Shown here piece by piece: positions 1-8,419 of a stretch of 64,000 bases of DNA (position 1 is the first letter of the stretch; every line of letters starts with the position of its first letter). The position numbers and the translations under genes were made by a program. Under the pieces are notes generated by a model. That model searched no databases. It saw only the letters and a program-made list of their open reading frames with translations, and was not told the DNA's origin. Location of the stretch: positions 1 to 64,000 of the forward strand of contig NZ_JFHD01000034.1 in assembly GCF_000698575.1 (NCBI RefSeq). Reading direction: 5' to 3'. This DNA is from Caballeronia zhejiangensis (lineage in GTDB: Bacteria > Pseudomonadota > Gammaproteobacteria > Burkholderiales > Burkholderiaceae).

Positions 1-983
1 CGCAGCAAACCGAATCCGCCGACGGCTTCCGCGTCGTCCGGACGGGCGGCCGCCGCGCGCGCGAGCAACGGCGCGGCTGCGTTCAGGTCGCCGCGAGCGA
101 GCGCCGCCAGACCGCGCTGCCGGGCGATGTAATCGGGATCGCGTTCGAGCTTGCGCTGCGCTTCGATGCGCGCGTCGAGCAGATCGGCGCGATCCTTGAA
201 CTCGGTGTCGTCGGGCACGAGTTCGAGGTACGCACGCAGCGCCTGCCGATAGGCCGTGTCCGCGCCCGCCGATTGCAGTACGTGACGCCAGACGTCGAGC
301 GCGGTGTTGCGGTCGGTGTCGGTGCGCGTGGCGAGATTCCATGCGATGCGGTTCGCTTCGGCGCGGGTCGCGTCGCTGCTGTTGAGCAGACGCGCGAGGA
401 CGAGCGCGGAATCGACGTCGGCGGGATCGTCCACGATGCGCCGGTGCAAGGCCGCGAGCGCTTCGGCACGTCGCGCGGGCGTCGCGGCGATGATCTGGTA
501 GTACTCCGCGCCGAGCGGGCCCGACGGCGCGCCGTGCGCAAAGAGCGCGCTCACGCGGCGCGCGGCCTCGTCCGACTGGCCGCTGCGTGCGAGCAGGCGG
601 ATCGCCGCCATTTCCTGACGGCCGCTGACCGCGACGCGATATTCGTCGTCGACTTGCTGCGTGAGCGCCGCATTGGGCGCGCGCGTTTTCATGCGCGCGA
701 GCGTGGCCTGCGCCTTTTGCGCCTGGCCGAGCCGCAACTGGATACGCACGAGCTCGGCGTTCAGACGCGGATCGTCCGGCGCGATGAGCAGCGCCTTGTC
801 GATCGCCTGCAACGCGAGATCGTCGCGATGCTTGTTGGCCCACGCGCGCGCGGTGCCGTAAAGACGCTCGGCGAGCGCGTCCGTCGATGCCTCGCTGGCA
901 TGCGTCTGCGTCGCGCACACGACGCTCGCCGACATCAGCGCCGCGCGCAGCAACGTCGCCTTCGTCCGGGGCGCGCGCATCAT
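1..983 (-). CDS. bcsC: Cellulose biosynthesis protein BcsC, N-terminal part (cut by window edge)
   Basis: The frame opens at 983 with ATG-ATG, overlaps the bcsZ stop in an ATGA arrangement, and stays open to the left edge, giving about 327 residues. It begins with a short basic/hydrophobic signal-like segment (MMRAPRTKATLLRAALMSAS) and continues into alanine- and leucine-rich helical pairs typical of TPR repeats (for example RLNAELVRIQLRLGQAQKAQ and the later LARGDLNAAAPLLARAAAA). BcsC is the periplasmic TPR scaffold and outer-membrane porin that exports cellulose; only the TPR part is here. Position after bcsB-bcsZ with translational overlap supports the name. The C-terminal barrel cannot be seen. 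Confidence 0.85.
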   Translation of the reverse strand, partial: MMRAPRTKATLLRAALMSASVVCATQTHASEASTDALAERLYGTARAWANKHRDDLALQAIDKALLIAPDDPRLNAELVRIQLRLGQAQKAQATLARMKTRAPNAALTQQVDDEYRVAVSGRQEMAAIRLLARSGQSDEAARRVSALFAHGAPSGPLGAEYYQIIAATPARRAEALAALHRRIVDDPADVDSALVLARLLNSSDATRAEANRIAWNLATRTDTDRNTALDVWRHVLQSAGADTAYRQALRAYLELVPDDTEFKDRADLLDARIEAQRKLERDPDYIARQRGLAALARGDLNAAAPLLARAAAARPDDAEAVGGFGLL

Positions 984-2137
984 TTCGCCGCTCCGCATGC
1001 CGATGCCGCCGTGCGCAACGTTCCGTCGCCCGCGAATCGATAGCGGCCCTCGCGCCAGCCGAGGCCGAAGAGCGTCAGCACGCTCGTGTAGTACCCCGGC
1101 GCCGATGCCCCCGCCGCGCGCGCCGCTTGCGCATCCGCGAGTTCGGGGCGTCCGATGGCGTCGAGAAACGGCACGGCGGCGGCGGAGAAACCCGCGTTGC
1201 CGTCGTTCGGGCCGGGCTTGCCGTCGCGCGTGTCGATGCGCTCGGGCGGCGCGCCGTGCGCGTCGATATACGCGGCGAACGGCGCGAAATGCGCGAGGAG
1301 GCGCGCGCGCGCTTCATCGTCGGATGCGAGCATGCCCGCCCACAGATACACGCGGATCGCGTTATAGGCGCTTTCGGCGTGCGTCTCTTCGTCGGGCTCG
1401 AAACCCCGGTTCGCGCGATACAGCGCCCAGTCCGGCGCAAAGCCCTGCGGCGCGGTGTCGATCAGCATGCGTGCGCTCGATGCCGCGAGCCGCGTCCAGC
1501 GCGCGTCATCGGGCAGGCTCGCGCCGATGCCGCGAATCACCTGCAGCGGCGCGTAGCTCGGATTGACGCGCCACGTATCGGCTGACGGATGAAAACCCAG
1601 AGGCCCGGGCAAGAGCGTGAGGCCGAGGCCGGGCAGCGTGGCCGTTTCCTCGTCGAGCACGCGCTTCGCAAGCGATGCGCCGCGCGCCGTGTAGCTGCGC
1701 TCGCCCCACGCGCGGCCCGCTTCGAGGAGCGCGTAGGCGATCCACAAGTCCGCATCGGACGCCGCGTTGCCGTCGAGCACGCGCAACGTGCCGGCGTCGT
1801 CGCGGCCCCAGAGCCACGCGGGCAGGCGCGACGTGAGATCGCCCCGCGCGAGCCGGTCTTCGGTCCAGTGGAGAATCGTGTCGAAGCTCGCGCGGTCGTT
1901 GGCGACGAGTGCGAAGAAAAGCGCGTAGGACTGGCCTTCGGAGACCGTGCGCTCGTCTGCGGAACCGACGTCGATCACGCGGCCTTCCTTCGAAATGAAG
2001 TCGCGTTTGAAGGCGTCCCAGCGCGGCCACGAATCCATGCACGCCGATGGCGACGCCAGATCCGTCGCTGCTGCATTCGCGCCGAACACGACGAGCGCGC
2101 CGGACACGATCGCGCGCTTTACGCCCGAAGCCTTCAT
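980..2137 (-). CDS. bcsZ: Periplasmic endo-1,4-beta-glucanase BcsZ (GH8)
   Basis: A 385-residue glycoside hydrolase family 8 protein with an N-terminal signal peptide (hydrophobic stretch about residues 8-24, cleavage probably after ANAAA). The family signature SEGQSYALFFAL carries the likely catalytic acid Glu67, and DADLWIAYALLEAG contains the conserved Asp/Trp segment lining the cleft. BcsZ trims nascent or misassembled cellulose in the periplasm. It starts 3 nt after the bcsB stop and its TGA overlaps the bcsC ATG, so the three genes form one translationally coupled unit. Length is close to that of enterobacterial BcsZ. Confidence 0.93.
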   Translation of the reverse strand: MKASGVKRAIVSGALVVFGANAAATDLASPSACMDSWPRWDAFKRDFISKEGRVIDVGSADERTVSEGQSYALFFALVANDRASFDTILHWTEDRLARGDLTSRLPAWLWGRDDAGTLRVLDGNAASDADLWIAYALLEAGRAWGERSYTARGASLAKRVLDEETATLPGLGLTLLPGPLGFHPSADTWRVNPSYAPLQVIRGIGASLPDDARWTRLAASSARMLIDTAPQGFAPDWALYRANRGFEPDEETHAESAYNAIRVYLWAGMLASDDEARARLLAHFAPFAAYIDAHGAPPERIDTRDGKPGPNDGNAGFSAAAVPFLDAIGRPELADAQAARAAGASAPGYYTSVLTLFGLGWREGRYRFAGDGTLRTAASACGAAK

Positions 2138-2140
2138 CGC

Positions 2141-4393
2141 TCAGATACCCCGGCGCCGCGCGGCCAGTTCCTGCAGCGCCGCGAATGCCGCGATCGCGAG
2201 CAGCAGGCCCGCCAGCGCGCCGGCGAGGCCGAGCAGCGCCGGATGACGGATCGCGTGGCCCCACAGCTTCGCGTACCACGGCACGTAGCCGACGACATAC
2301 GTCTCGCCGACGCGCGCGCTGTCCACGCCGCCGTGCCGCACGAGCGCGACATCGCCCTGAATCTGCGACAGGCGATCCGCGCGTTCGAGCACGTCGAGCA
2401 GATCGGTGAGATGGCCGTCGCCGGTCGCCGCGAGCGCGACGATGCTGCGCCCCTTCGTTCCGGGCGACTGGAAGCCCATCAGCGCCGCGAGCGGCCCGTT
2501 CTGATCCAGCGATGCGCCGCCGTGCGTGACACGCGCGCCATCGCGCCAATGCTCGCCGACCGAGAACGACGCCCGCGCGATGCCCTCCTTCGACGGCGTT
2601 CCCGCAGCCGAACCCGCGATCGACAGCGGCAGCGCATCGTGCCAGCGCGAAAACACCGGCGACGACGGCGCGCCGCCGATCACGAGCAGATCCTTCTGCG
2701 CGAGCGCGGGCACATCGTCCGGACGCGCGATGGTCACGCGCAGGCTCGGAAAGCCGGTCCACTGGCCCATGTGGCCGAGCATCGTCAGCATCGCTTCGAT
2801 CTCGGCATTGGCGGGACGCGCGGGAATCACGATGGCCGTCTGCGACAGATCGGCGTAGCGCGTGAACGGAAAACCGCTGTTCGCGAAGTACGCGAGATTC
2901 GGCAGTTGCGCGTAATGCACGAAGCCGGAGAAGTCGATGGTCGAATCCGGGTCGACCGCCGCCCGCGCCGGGTTGGTCGGCACGCCCGCGCACAGGCCCT
3001 GCTTCTGCGAATCGAGGTTGAAGCGCAATTGCAGCTGGTTCGAACTGCCGACGCGAAACGCCGGAATGTCCAGCGCGTTGGCCGTGCCGCCCGGCGCGCC
3101 CGAAAGCAGCGGCAATTGCAGGCGGCCTTGCGTGTCATCGGTTTTGGCGGGCGGCAGCCGGAACGACTTCACGAGTTGCTCGTTGATGTCGATGGCGAGC
3201 GCGGAGTTGTTCTGCACCGTCGGCGCGGTGTACCGGTACTTGAGATTGAGCGGCACGCCGACGCTGTTCCACGAGAACAGATCGGCGGGCACACGCAGGT
3301 TCAGGCGGATCGGCTCCGGCTCGCTGCCCGCGACCTGAAGCTGCGACACGTCGTCGACGAGTTCCTTGAACTGCACCGGGCGATTCGTCGGCATCCAGCG
3401 CGGCGCGTCGTACGGTTCGCGCGGCTGGCCGATGTCGACATGCGCGACCTTCGCCGCATCGCCGGACATCGCCGTGCGGCCGAGCACGAGCGCATACGCG
3501 GCATCGTCGACTTCGGCGCCGTTGCGGCCGGTCACGACGAGCAGCTTGCGATCCTTGGACGCCGGATTGTCGGCGACGAGAATCGTCGGCCCGTCGATAT
3601 CGGGCAGCGCGAGACCCGCCGGCAATTGCGCGCGCGTGCCGACGACGACCGCGTGGTCGTTCGGGGGCAGCGTGTTCATCGCCGGGAAGCGCGCCTGACG
3701 GTAATCCGCGAGCGCGCCGAACCACGACGCGAGCACGCCCGCGCTCTTGAGCGTCGCGCTGTCCGGCGATGCGGGCAGCACGAACGGCAGCGTGAGACGG
3801 CTCACATCGCGCGCATCGAAGAACGGCGCGGGCAGCAGCGCGAGATCGTTCGGCAGCCTGATCGGCGCGGTATCGAGGATGAATTCGCTCGTCGGGCTGA
3901 TGTCGGCCCACAGCGCCGTGTTCGCCGGATCCTCGCAATGATCGAGCGTGTAATGGCCGATGAAGCGCAGCCCGAACTGGTTGTAGTCCGTGAGCAGGCG
4001 CGGATCGAGCGGGATGTCCTGCGTGAGCATCGCGCCGGCGTGCTCCTTGTCGAACGGCACGGTGGCGATCGCTTCGCCGTTGATCGACACCTTGACGTGC
4101 GACAGCGCGAACAGGAGCGCGGGCGAGTAGGTGTAGCGCAGACGCAGGCGCGCGCCGGTCACGACGCGGTCGAGCCGCACGCCGAGCACGATCGAGCGCG
4201 TATCTTCGAGGCCGCGCAGATGCATCGGCTGATACGCGCCGAGCGCGGAGAACGGGACGTGGATCGAGCCGGCGTCGGCGCTGGCAGCGGCGTCCGGATT
4301 GACGGCCGGCGGCGCCGCTTCGGCGCAGACGCCGGCGAAAAGCGCACTGGCGGCCATCGCCAGCGAGAGGCAGAACGAGACGACTGGTTTCAT
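2141..4393 (-). CDS. bcsB: Cellulose synthase regulatory subunit BcsB
   Basis: About 750 residues. I place the start at 4393 because MKPVVSFCLSLAMAASALFA is a clean signal peptide; an in-frame ATG at 4417 would add eight residues before it. The body matches the BcsB family: periplasmic carbohydrate-binding and flavodoxin-like domains, then one C-terminal transmembrane helix (LLGLAGALAGLLLAIAAFAA) followed by a basic tail (RRRGI). BcsB anchors to the inner membrane next to BcsA and guides the glucan through the periplasm. It is the first gene of the visible unit. No bcsA lies just upstream, which is unusual because BcsA and BcsB act as a pair. Confidence 0.93.
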   Translation of the reverse strand: MKPVVSFCLSLAMAASALFAGVCAEAAPPAVNPDAAASADAGSIHVPFSALGAYQPMHLRGLEDTRSIVLGVRLDRVVTGARLRLRYTYSPALLFALSHVKVSINGEAIATVPFDKEHAGAMLTQDIPLDPRLLTDYNQFGLRFIGHYTLDHCEDPANTALWADISPTSEFILDTAPIRLPNDLALLPAPFFDARDVSRLTLPFVLPASPDSATLKSAGVLASWFGALADYRQARFPAMNTLPPNDHAVVVGTRAQLPAGLALPDIDGPTILVADNPASKDRKLLVVTGRNGAEVDDAAYALVLGRTAMSGDAAKVAHVDIGQPREPYDAPRWMPTNRPVQFKELVDDVSQLQVAGSEPEPIRLNLRVPADLFSWNSVGVPLNLKYRYTAPTVQNNSALAIDINEQLVKSFRLPPAKTDDTQGRLQLPLLSGAPGGTANALDIPAFRVGSSNQLQLRFNLDSQKQGLCAGVPTNPARAAVDPDSTIDFSGFVHYAQLPNLAYFANSGFPFTRYADLSQTAIVIPARPANAEIEAMLTMLGHMGQWTGFPSLRVTIARPDDVPALAQKDLLVIGGAPSSPVFSRWHDALPLSIAGSAAGTPSKEGIARASFSVGEHWRDGARVTHGGASLDQNGPLAALMGFQSPGTKGRSIVALAATGDGHLTDLLDVLERADRLSQIQGDVALVRHGGVDSARVGETYVVGYVPWYAKLWGHAIRHPALLGLAGALAGLLLAIAAFAALQELAARRRGI

Positions 4394-4739
4394 CGGCGAG
4401 TCAGCTACGGAATTCACGGCCGCGCGCCGCGCTGCCCGCTATGGCATCGTGACGGAGGCGCAACGACAATCGGATCGCCAGGCGAGCGGCGCGCGCGGCA
4501 ACCGGGACGAATGCAGCAAGAGCGGGAAAGAATCGGGGCAAGCGTGCGATGCACGAAGCGAGGCGTCGGGGCGTGCGTGATCCGCGACGCGGGTGCGGTC
4601 GTGCGGCTGCTGCGTTCATCGCGCCGGTCTGTGCGATGACGCGCCTTTGCCGCTGAAAAGCGGACGCAACAGTAGCATAATTTGTGACAATTTGTATCAC
4701 CTCAGCCGTCCTTCATCAAAAAAAGCGCCACATCGCGAC
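4394..4739. other. Divergent intergenic region between bcsB and dgkA
   Basis: About 345 bp between two divergently transcribed genes. A 99-codon minus-strand frame (4700-4401) crosses most of it, but its composition is arginine/alanine-rich as in a shadow frame, it overlaps the bcsB start, and it shows no domain. An AT-rich stretch around 4670-4700 (with TTGTGACAATTTGTATCA) is the likeliest promoter or operator zone for both genes. I cannot assign -35/-10 boxes with confidence. Confidence 0.4.
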
Positions 4740-5204
4740 ATGGTTCGATCCCGTTCTTCATCCGCTACGTCTTCCGCATCCGAAAAATCCGGCCACGCCG
4801 AGCGGATCGCGAAGCCCGCAGTCAAGCGCAGCGGCCTGCTGCGCGGCCTTTTCGCGTTGCGCCATTCGCGCGACGGCATCGCCGCGACCTGGCGCGAGGA
4901 GAGCGCGTTTCGCCAGGAGGTGTGCGTCGCGGCCGTGCTGCTGCCGATCGCGTTCGCGGTGCCCGTGGGCGCCGCCGAGCGCGTTCTGCTCGCGGCTTCG
5001 GTGCTGCTCGTGCTGCTCGTCGAGCTGATCAATTCGAGCATCGAGGCGGCGATCGACCGCATTTCGCTCGAACGTCACGAACTCTCCGGACGCGCCAAGG
5101 ACTGCGGCAGCGCGGCGGTCACGGTGGCCATCGTCATCGGCTTGCTTACGTGGGGCGTGATCTGCGGGCCGCTCGCATGGGACTGGCTGCGCGCGCATCT
5201 TTGA
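4740..5204 (+). CDS. dgkA: Diacylglycerol kinase DgkA
   Basis: 154 residues from ATG 4740. The frame is open further upstream, but the upstream translation is not conserved-looking. A soluble basic N-terminus is followed by three transmembrane helices (about residues 65-80, 83-101, 124-145). The DgkA signature is present: ELINSSIEAAIDRISLERH followed by GRAKDCGSAAV, containing the conserved Glu, Asn and Asp of the trimeric membrane kinase active site. The enzyme phosphorylates diacylglycerol to phosphatidate, recycling lipid released during envelope glycan synthesis. The extra N-terminal segment of about 45 residues relative to the E. coli protein is common in this clade. Confidence 0.93.
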   Translation: MVRSRSSSATSSASEKSGHAERIAKPAVKRSGLLRGLFALRHSRDGIAATWREESAFRQEVCVAAVLLPIAFAVPVGAAERVLLAASVLLVLLVELINSSIEAAIDRISLERHELSGRAKDCGSAAVTVAIVIGLLTWGVICGPLAWDWLRAHL

Positions 5205-5534
5205 CGTTGCGGCGTCCGGCGGTGATGAGCCTCGCAATTCGCGGGGCCTATTCGTGTGTGGCACCGGAGGCCATGCACGATATGTCGGCGGCGCAAGCGG
5301 ATTCTTGATGCCCGTCGCGGCGACTTTGCCCGATGGACGTTGATGAAGCGGTAGTTAATACCTCACGCGGACCGCCGCGAAATATTCCGAAAGGCAATCG
5401 GCGAGAGACAAACGCGCCGCGCGGCCGCCTGGGTCGCCTTCTTGCTGGTTCCCGTCTGCGCGCCCGTTTTCACGGCGCCCACTCTGCATTTCTTCCAATT
5501 GCGGGATTCCATCTACTTCGACGGAGGAGTTGTC
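5205..5534. other. Intergenic region, nothing recognised
   Basis: 330 bp between dgkA and the next lipoprotein gene. I see no convincing ORF, tRNA-like fold or terminator. It ends with a clear ribosome binding site, GGAGGA at about 5522-5527, which fixes the GTG start of the following gene. Confidence 0.5.
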
Positions 5535-6008
5535 GTGCGGCCTTTTACCCTGATTTTTCTGCTGTTCGTGACGCTGTTTTCCGGATGCGCGGCTTACCGG
5601 ACACATGAGGCGCGCAGCGATTCCGGCGCGCTCATCGGATCGAATGTTCTCGATCTCGTCGCGGCGGTCGGCATTCCCGACAAGACGATGAAACTCGTGG
5701 ATACGAACACGCCGGGCGACCGCATGGTGATGCAGTGGAACTTCTCGAATTCGGATGCGGCGTTCGAAATGAACGTGATCCTGCTCGATCTGAAGATCGG
5801 CGGCGCCGGCAAGTGCAGCATGACCGCGACCACCGAACGCTGGGGCGGCAAGGTGCTGTCCGTGAACTTTCCCCAGGCGCACGTCGACAGCATGAACTCC
5901 GACTACAGCGCGTGCGAGCCGCTCGTCGCGGAAGCGCTGACGCATATCGGCCACACGCCCATCGATCCCGCTTTCGACTCGTTCAAGCTCGTCGGCGCGG
6001 CCAAGTAA
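5535..6008 (+). CDS. Hypothetical lipoprotein
   Basis: 157 residues from GTG 5535, chosen because GGAGGA sits six bases upstream and translation then begins directly with a lipoprotein signal sequence: VRPFTLIFLLFVTLFSGCAA, lipobox FSGC, predicted lipidated Cys16. An upstream in-frame ATG at 5442 would bury the signal sequence. The mature part holds two further cysteines (GKCSMTATTERWGGKV and SDYSACEPLVAEAL) and a DLVAAVGIPDKTMKL segment resembling the start of small outer-membrane lipoproteins of the SmpA/BamE type, but I cannot assign it firmly. Confidence 0.8.
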   Translation: MRPFTLIFLLFVTLFSGCAAYRTHEARSDSGALIGSNVLDLVAAVGIPDKTMKLVDTNTPGDRMVMQWNFSNSDAAFEMNVILLDLKIGGAGKCSMTATTERWGGKVLSVNFPQAHVDSMNSDYSACEPLVAEALTHIGHTPIDPAFDSFKLVGAAK

Positions 6009-6016
6009 GCGCGCCC

Positions 6017-6092
6017 GGCACTCGCACGCGACGATCTTCTTACCAACTATTTCTCCGGGAAACAGGTTGTGTCGTCGATCGGTGCGAGTGCC
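6017..6092. repeat. Long-range inverted repeat after the lipoprotein gene
   Basis: Perfect 11-bp arms GGCACTCGCAC (6017-6027) and GTGCGAGTGCC (6082-6092) are separated by 54 bp. Near the inner ends, GACGA and TCGTC extend the complementarity. No T-run follows, so it is not a simple terminator. It could be an RNA structure in the 3' region of the lipoprotein transcript or the leader of gspD. Confidence 0.45.
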
Positions 6093-6238
6093 TTCGCTCT
6101 AAAGAAGGATTGCGAAACATCTTGTGATAGTGGAACGTCATCGCGCGCCTTGAACGGATCTGCAATCCTATCGAAACCTTACCTGTAGTCCTTTAGTCAT
6201 CGAACGGCACGTATAGTCCCCGCAGCGCGCTTTTTTGC

Positions 6239-8419
6239 GTGTATTTCCTGTCTGCGCTGAAGCCAACTACATCGCCCGCCGATTTGACAACTCTCCCGAT
6301 CCAAGACCGTTTTCGCCGCGCCCTGTCGCGATCTCTTGCAAGAACCGCATTCGTCGCGGGGATGACTTTCCTCGTTGCGTATCCGCGTGCGCCGTTCGCC
6401 GCCGTCGTGATGAATTTTTCGCATGCCGATATAAACGAGGTCGTGCGCGCGATCGGACTCGCCACGGGCAAGACGATCATCGTCGATCCGCGCGTGAAGG
6501 GACAACTGGATCTCGTCTCCGAGAATCCGGTTCCCGAAGACGAAGCGCTCAAGACGCTGCAATCCGCATTGCGTATGCAGGGCTTCGCGCTATTGCAGGA
6601 TCACGGCGTACTCAAGGTCGTGCCGGAATCGGAAGCGAAGGTTCAGGGCGTGCCGACCTATGTCGGCAATCAGCCCGTCGCGAAGGGCGATCAGATCGTC
6701 ACGCAGGTATTTCAGCTTCGCAGGGAGTCCGCGAACAGTATCCTGCCGACGCTGCGGCCGCTGATTTCCCCGAACAACACGATTGCCGCCAACCCGAGCA
6801 ACAACACGCTGATCGTGACCGATTATGCGGATAACGTGCGCAGGATCGCGTCGATCATCGCGGGCATCGAAGGGGCGTCGAGCCCGCATATCGCGGTCGT
6901 GCAGCTCAATTTCGCGGATGCGACGGCCGTCTCGCAACAAGCGCAGAAGTTGCTGGATCTGAACGGCATCGGCAACAGCGATCCGACGCAGAAGGTCGTC
7001 GTCACGCCGGACGCGAGAAGCAACGCGGTCGTGCTTCGGTCGAGCGGCGCCGCGCGGCTGTCCGACGCCGAATCGCTGATCGTCAAGCTGGACACGCCGA
7101 CGCGCGCGCCGGGCAACATTCATATCGTCAGCCTGCGCAACGCCGACGCCACCGATATCGCCAAGACGCTGCGACGGATTCTCGGCCAGACAGGCGGCGG
7201 CGATTCGCAATCGGGCTCGGGCAACGGCGGCGGCAATCAAAGCTCGTCGGGGCTTCCGAGCAGCAACGGCACGCTGCCGCCGCTGCCGGGCGGCACGGAT
7301 TCGGCATCGTCGGTGAGCGCGACGTCATCGTCGGCGTCTTCCTCGAAAAGCCCTTTCGGCGGGATGCAATCGCGCTCGGGCGATGACAAGGACGAGCAAG
7401 GAAGCGGCGAAGTCGTCGCGGACGTGTCCACGAATTCGCTCATCATCACCGCGCCCGAACCGGTGTTCAGAAACCTCGCCACCGTGATAGCGCGGCTCGA
7501 TCAGCGCAAGGTTCAGGTGTATATCGAATCGCTCATCATCGAAGTGGCTTCCGACAAGGAAGGCGAATTCGGCATCGAATGGCTGACGGCTGCGGGGCTG
7601 CAGTCCGTCGCCGCGACCACGACGAACGTCGGCCTGGTCGCGGGATTCGGCAATATCCTCGGCACCAAGGGCCTGTTCCGCGCATTGCAGTCGAACTCGG
7701 ATGTCAACGTGCTGTCGACGCCGAGCCTCGTCACGCTCGACAATCACGAGGCGCGCATTCTCGTCGGCACCAATGTTCCCATCGAGTCCGGGTCTTATTC
7801 GACGAACACGACGAGCTCGTCATCGGTATCGGCGTTCAACACGTACGACCGCAAGGATGTCGGCGTGATGCTGAACGTCAAGCCGCAGATCAATCAGGGC
7901 GGAACGCTGACGCTGCAGGTCTATCAGGAAGATTCGAGCGTGCAGAACGGCACGGCGGATCAGGCGGGCGGCTACAGCATCGACAAGCGCTCGCTGCAGA
8001 CGACCATTCTCGCGGACGACGGCCAGATCGTCGTGCTCGGCGGACTGATCAGCGACAACTACACGAACGGCAATTCCCGAATCCCGTGGCTTTCGAAGAT
8101 TCCGGTGCTCGGATCGCTATTCAGGCACGAGACGAAAAGCCGGCAGAAGACGAACCTTCTGATCTTCCTGAGGCCGGTGATCGTTCGCGACGCGTCGCAG
8201 CTTCAGGCGATCGCCGCGGATCGCTACGGCTACATGCAGGCGCGCTCGGCCACGTACAAGAGCGACAACTGGCTGGAGAAGGACGACACCGTGCCGGCGC
8301 TGCCCCACATCGATGGATACGATCACGGCGACGGAACCAACGTGGTCGATCTGACGCATGTGCGAAACGCGGCGCAGCCCGCGACGCCTGGAACCGAGGG
8401 TTCATCGCCCGCCCGCTGA
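6239..8419 (+). CDS. gspD: Type II secretion system secretin GspD (solitary)
   Basis: 726 residues from GTG 6239. A long signal region ends near AAVV (about residue 57). It is followed by the N0 domain (MNFSHADINEVVRAIGLATG), N1-N3 domains with the repeated NNTLIVTDYADNVRRI-type motif, a Ser/Gly-rich insert (about residues 320-380) inside N3, and the secretin barrel with VPIESGSYSTNTTSS and VLGGLISDN. GspD forms the outer-membrane pore of the type II pathway. No gspC, E, F or G-N gene lies nearby: the next gene is convergent and overlaps the 3' end by about 18 bp. It is therefore either a relocated gspD or part of a split gsp locus. Confidence 0.88.
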   Translation: MYFLSALKPTTSPADLTTLPIQDRFRRALSRSLARTAFVAGMTFLVAYPRAPFAAVVMNFSHADINEVVRAIGLATGKTIIVDPRVKGQLDLVSENPVPEDEALKTLQSALRMQGFALLQDHGVLKVVPESEAKVQGVPTYVGNQPVAKGDQIVTQVFQLRRESANSILPTLRPLISPNNTIAANPSNNTLIVTDYADNVRRIASIIAGIEGASSPHIAVVQLNFADATAVSQQAQKLLDLNGIGNSDPTQKVVVTPDARSNAVVLRSSGAARLSDAESLIVKLDTPTRAPGNIHIVSLRNADATDIAKTLRRILGQTGGGDSQSGSGNGGGNQSSSGLPSSNGTLPPLPGGTDSASSVSATSSSASSSKSPFGGMQSRSGDDKDEQGSGEVVADVSTNSLIITAPEPVFRNLATVIARLDQRKVQVYIESLIIEVASDKEGEFGIEWLTAAGLQSVAATTTNVGLVAGFGNILGTKGLFRALQSNSDVNVLSTPSLVTLDNHEARILVGTNVPIESGSYSTNTTSSSSVSAFNTYDRKDVGVMLNVKPQINQGGTLTLQVYQEDSSVQNGTADQAGGYSIDKRSLQTTILADDGQIVVLGGLISDNYTNGNSRIPWLSKIPVLGSLFRHETKSRQKTNLLIFLRPVIVRDASQLQAIAADRYGYMQARSATYKSDNWLEKDDTVPALPHIDGYDHGDGTNVVDLTHVRNAAQPATPGTEGSSPAR

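Noticed and set aside
1589-4639. Plus-strand frame of 1016 codons opposite bcsZ and bcsB
   Set aside because: It is antisense to two well-recognised genes. Its arginine- and histidine-rich translation has no domain, which is typical of shadow frames in high-GC DNA.
4401-4700. 99-codon frame upstream of bcsB, considered as a bcsA remnant or leader gene
   Set aside because: It has no glycosyltransferase motif and no membrane helices, overlaps the bcsB start in another frame, and shows arginine-rich shadow composition.
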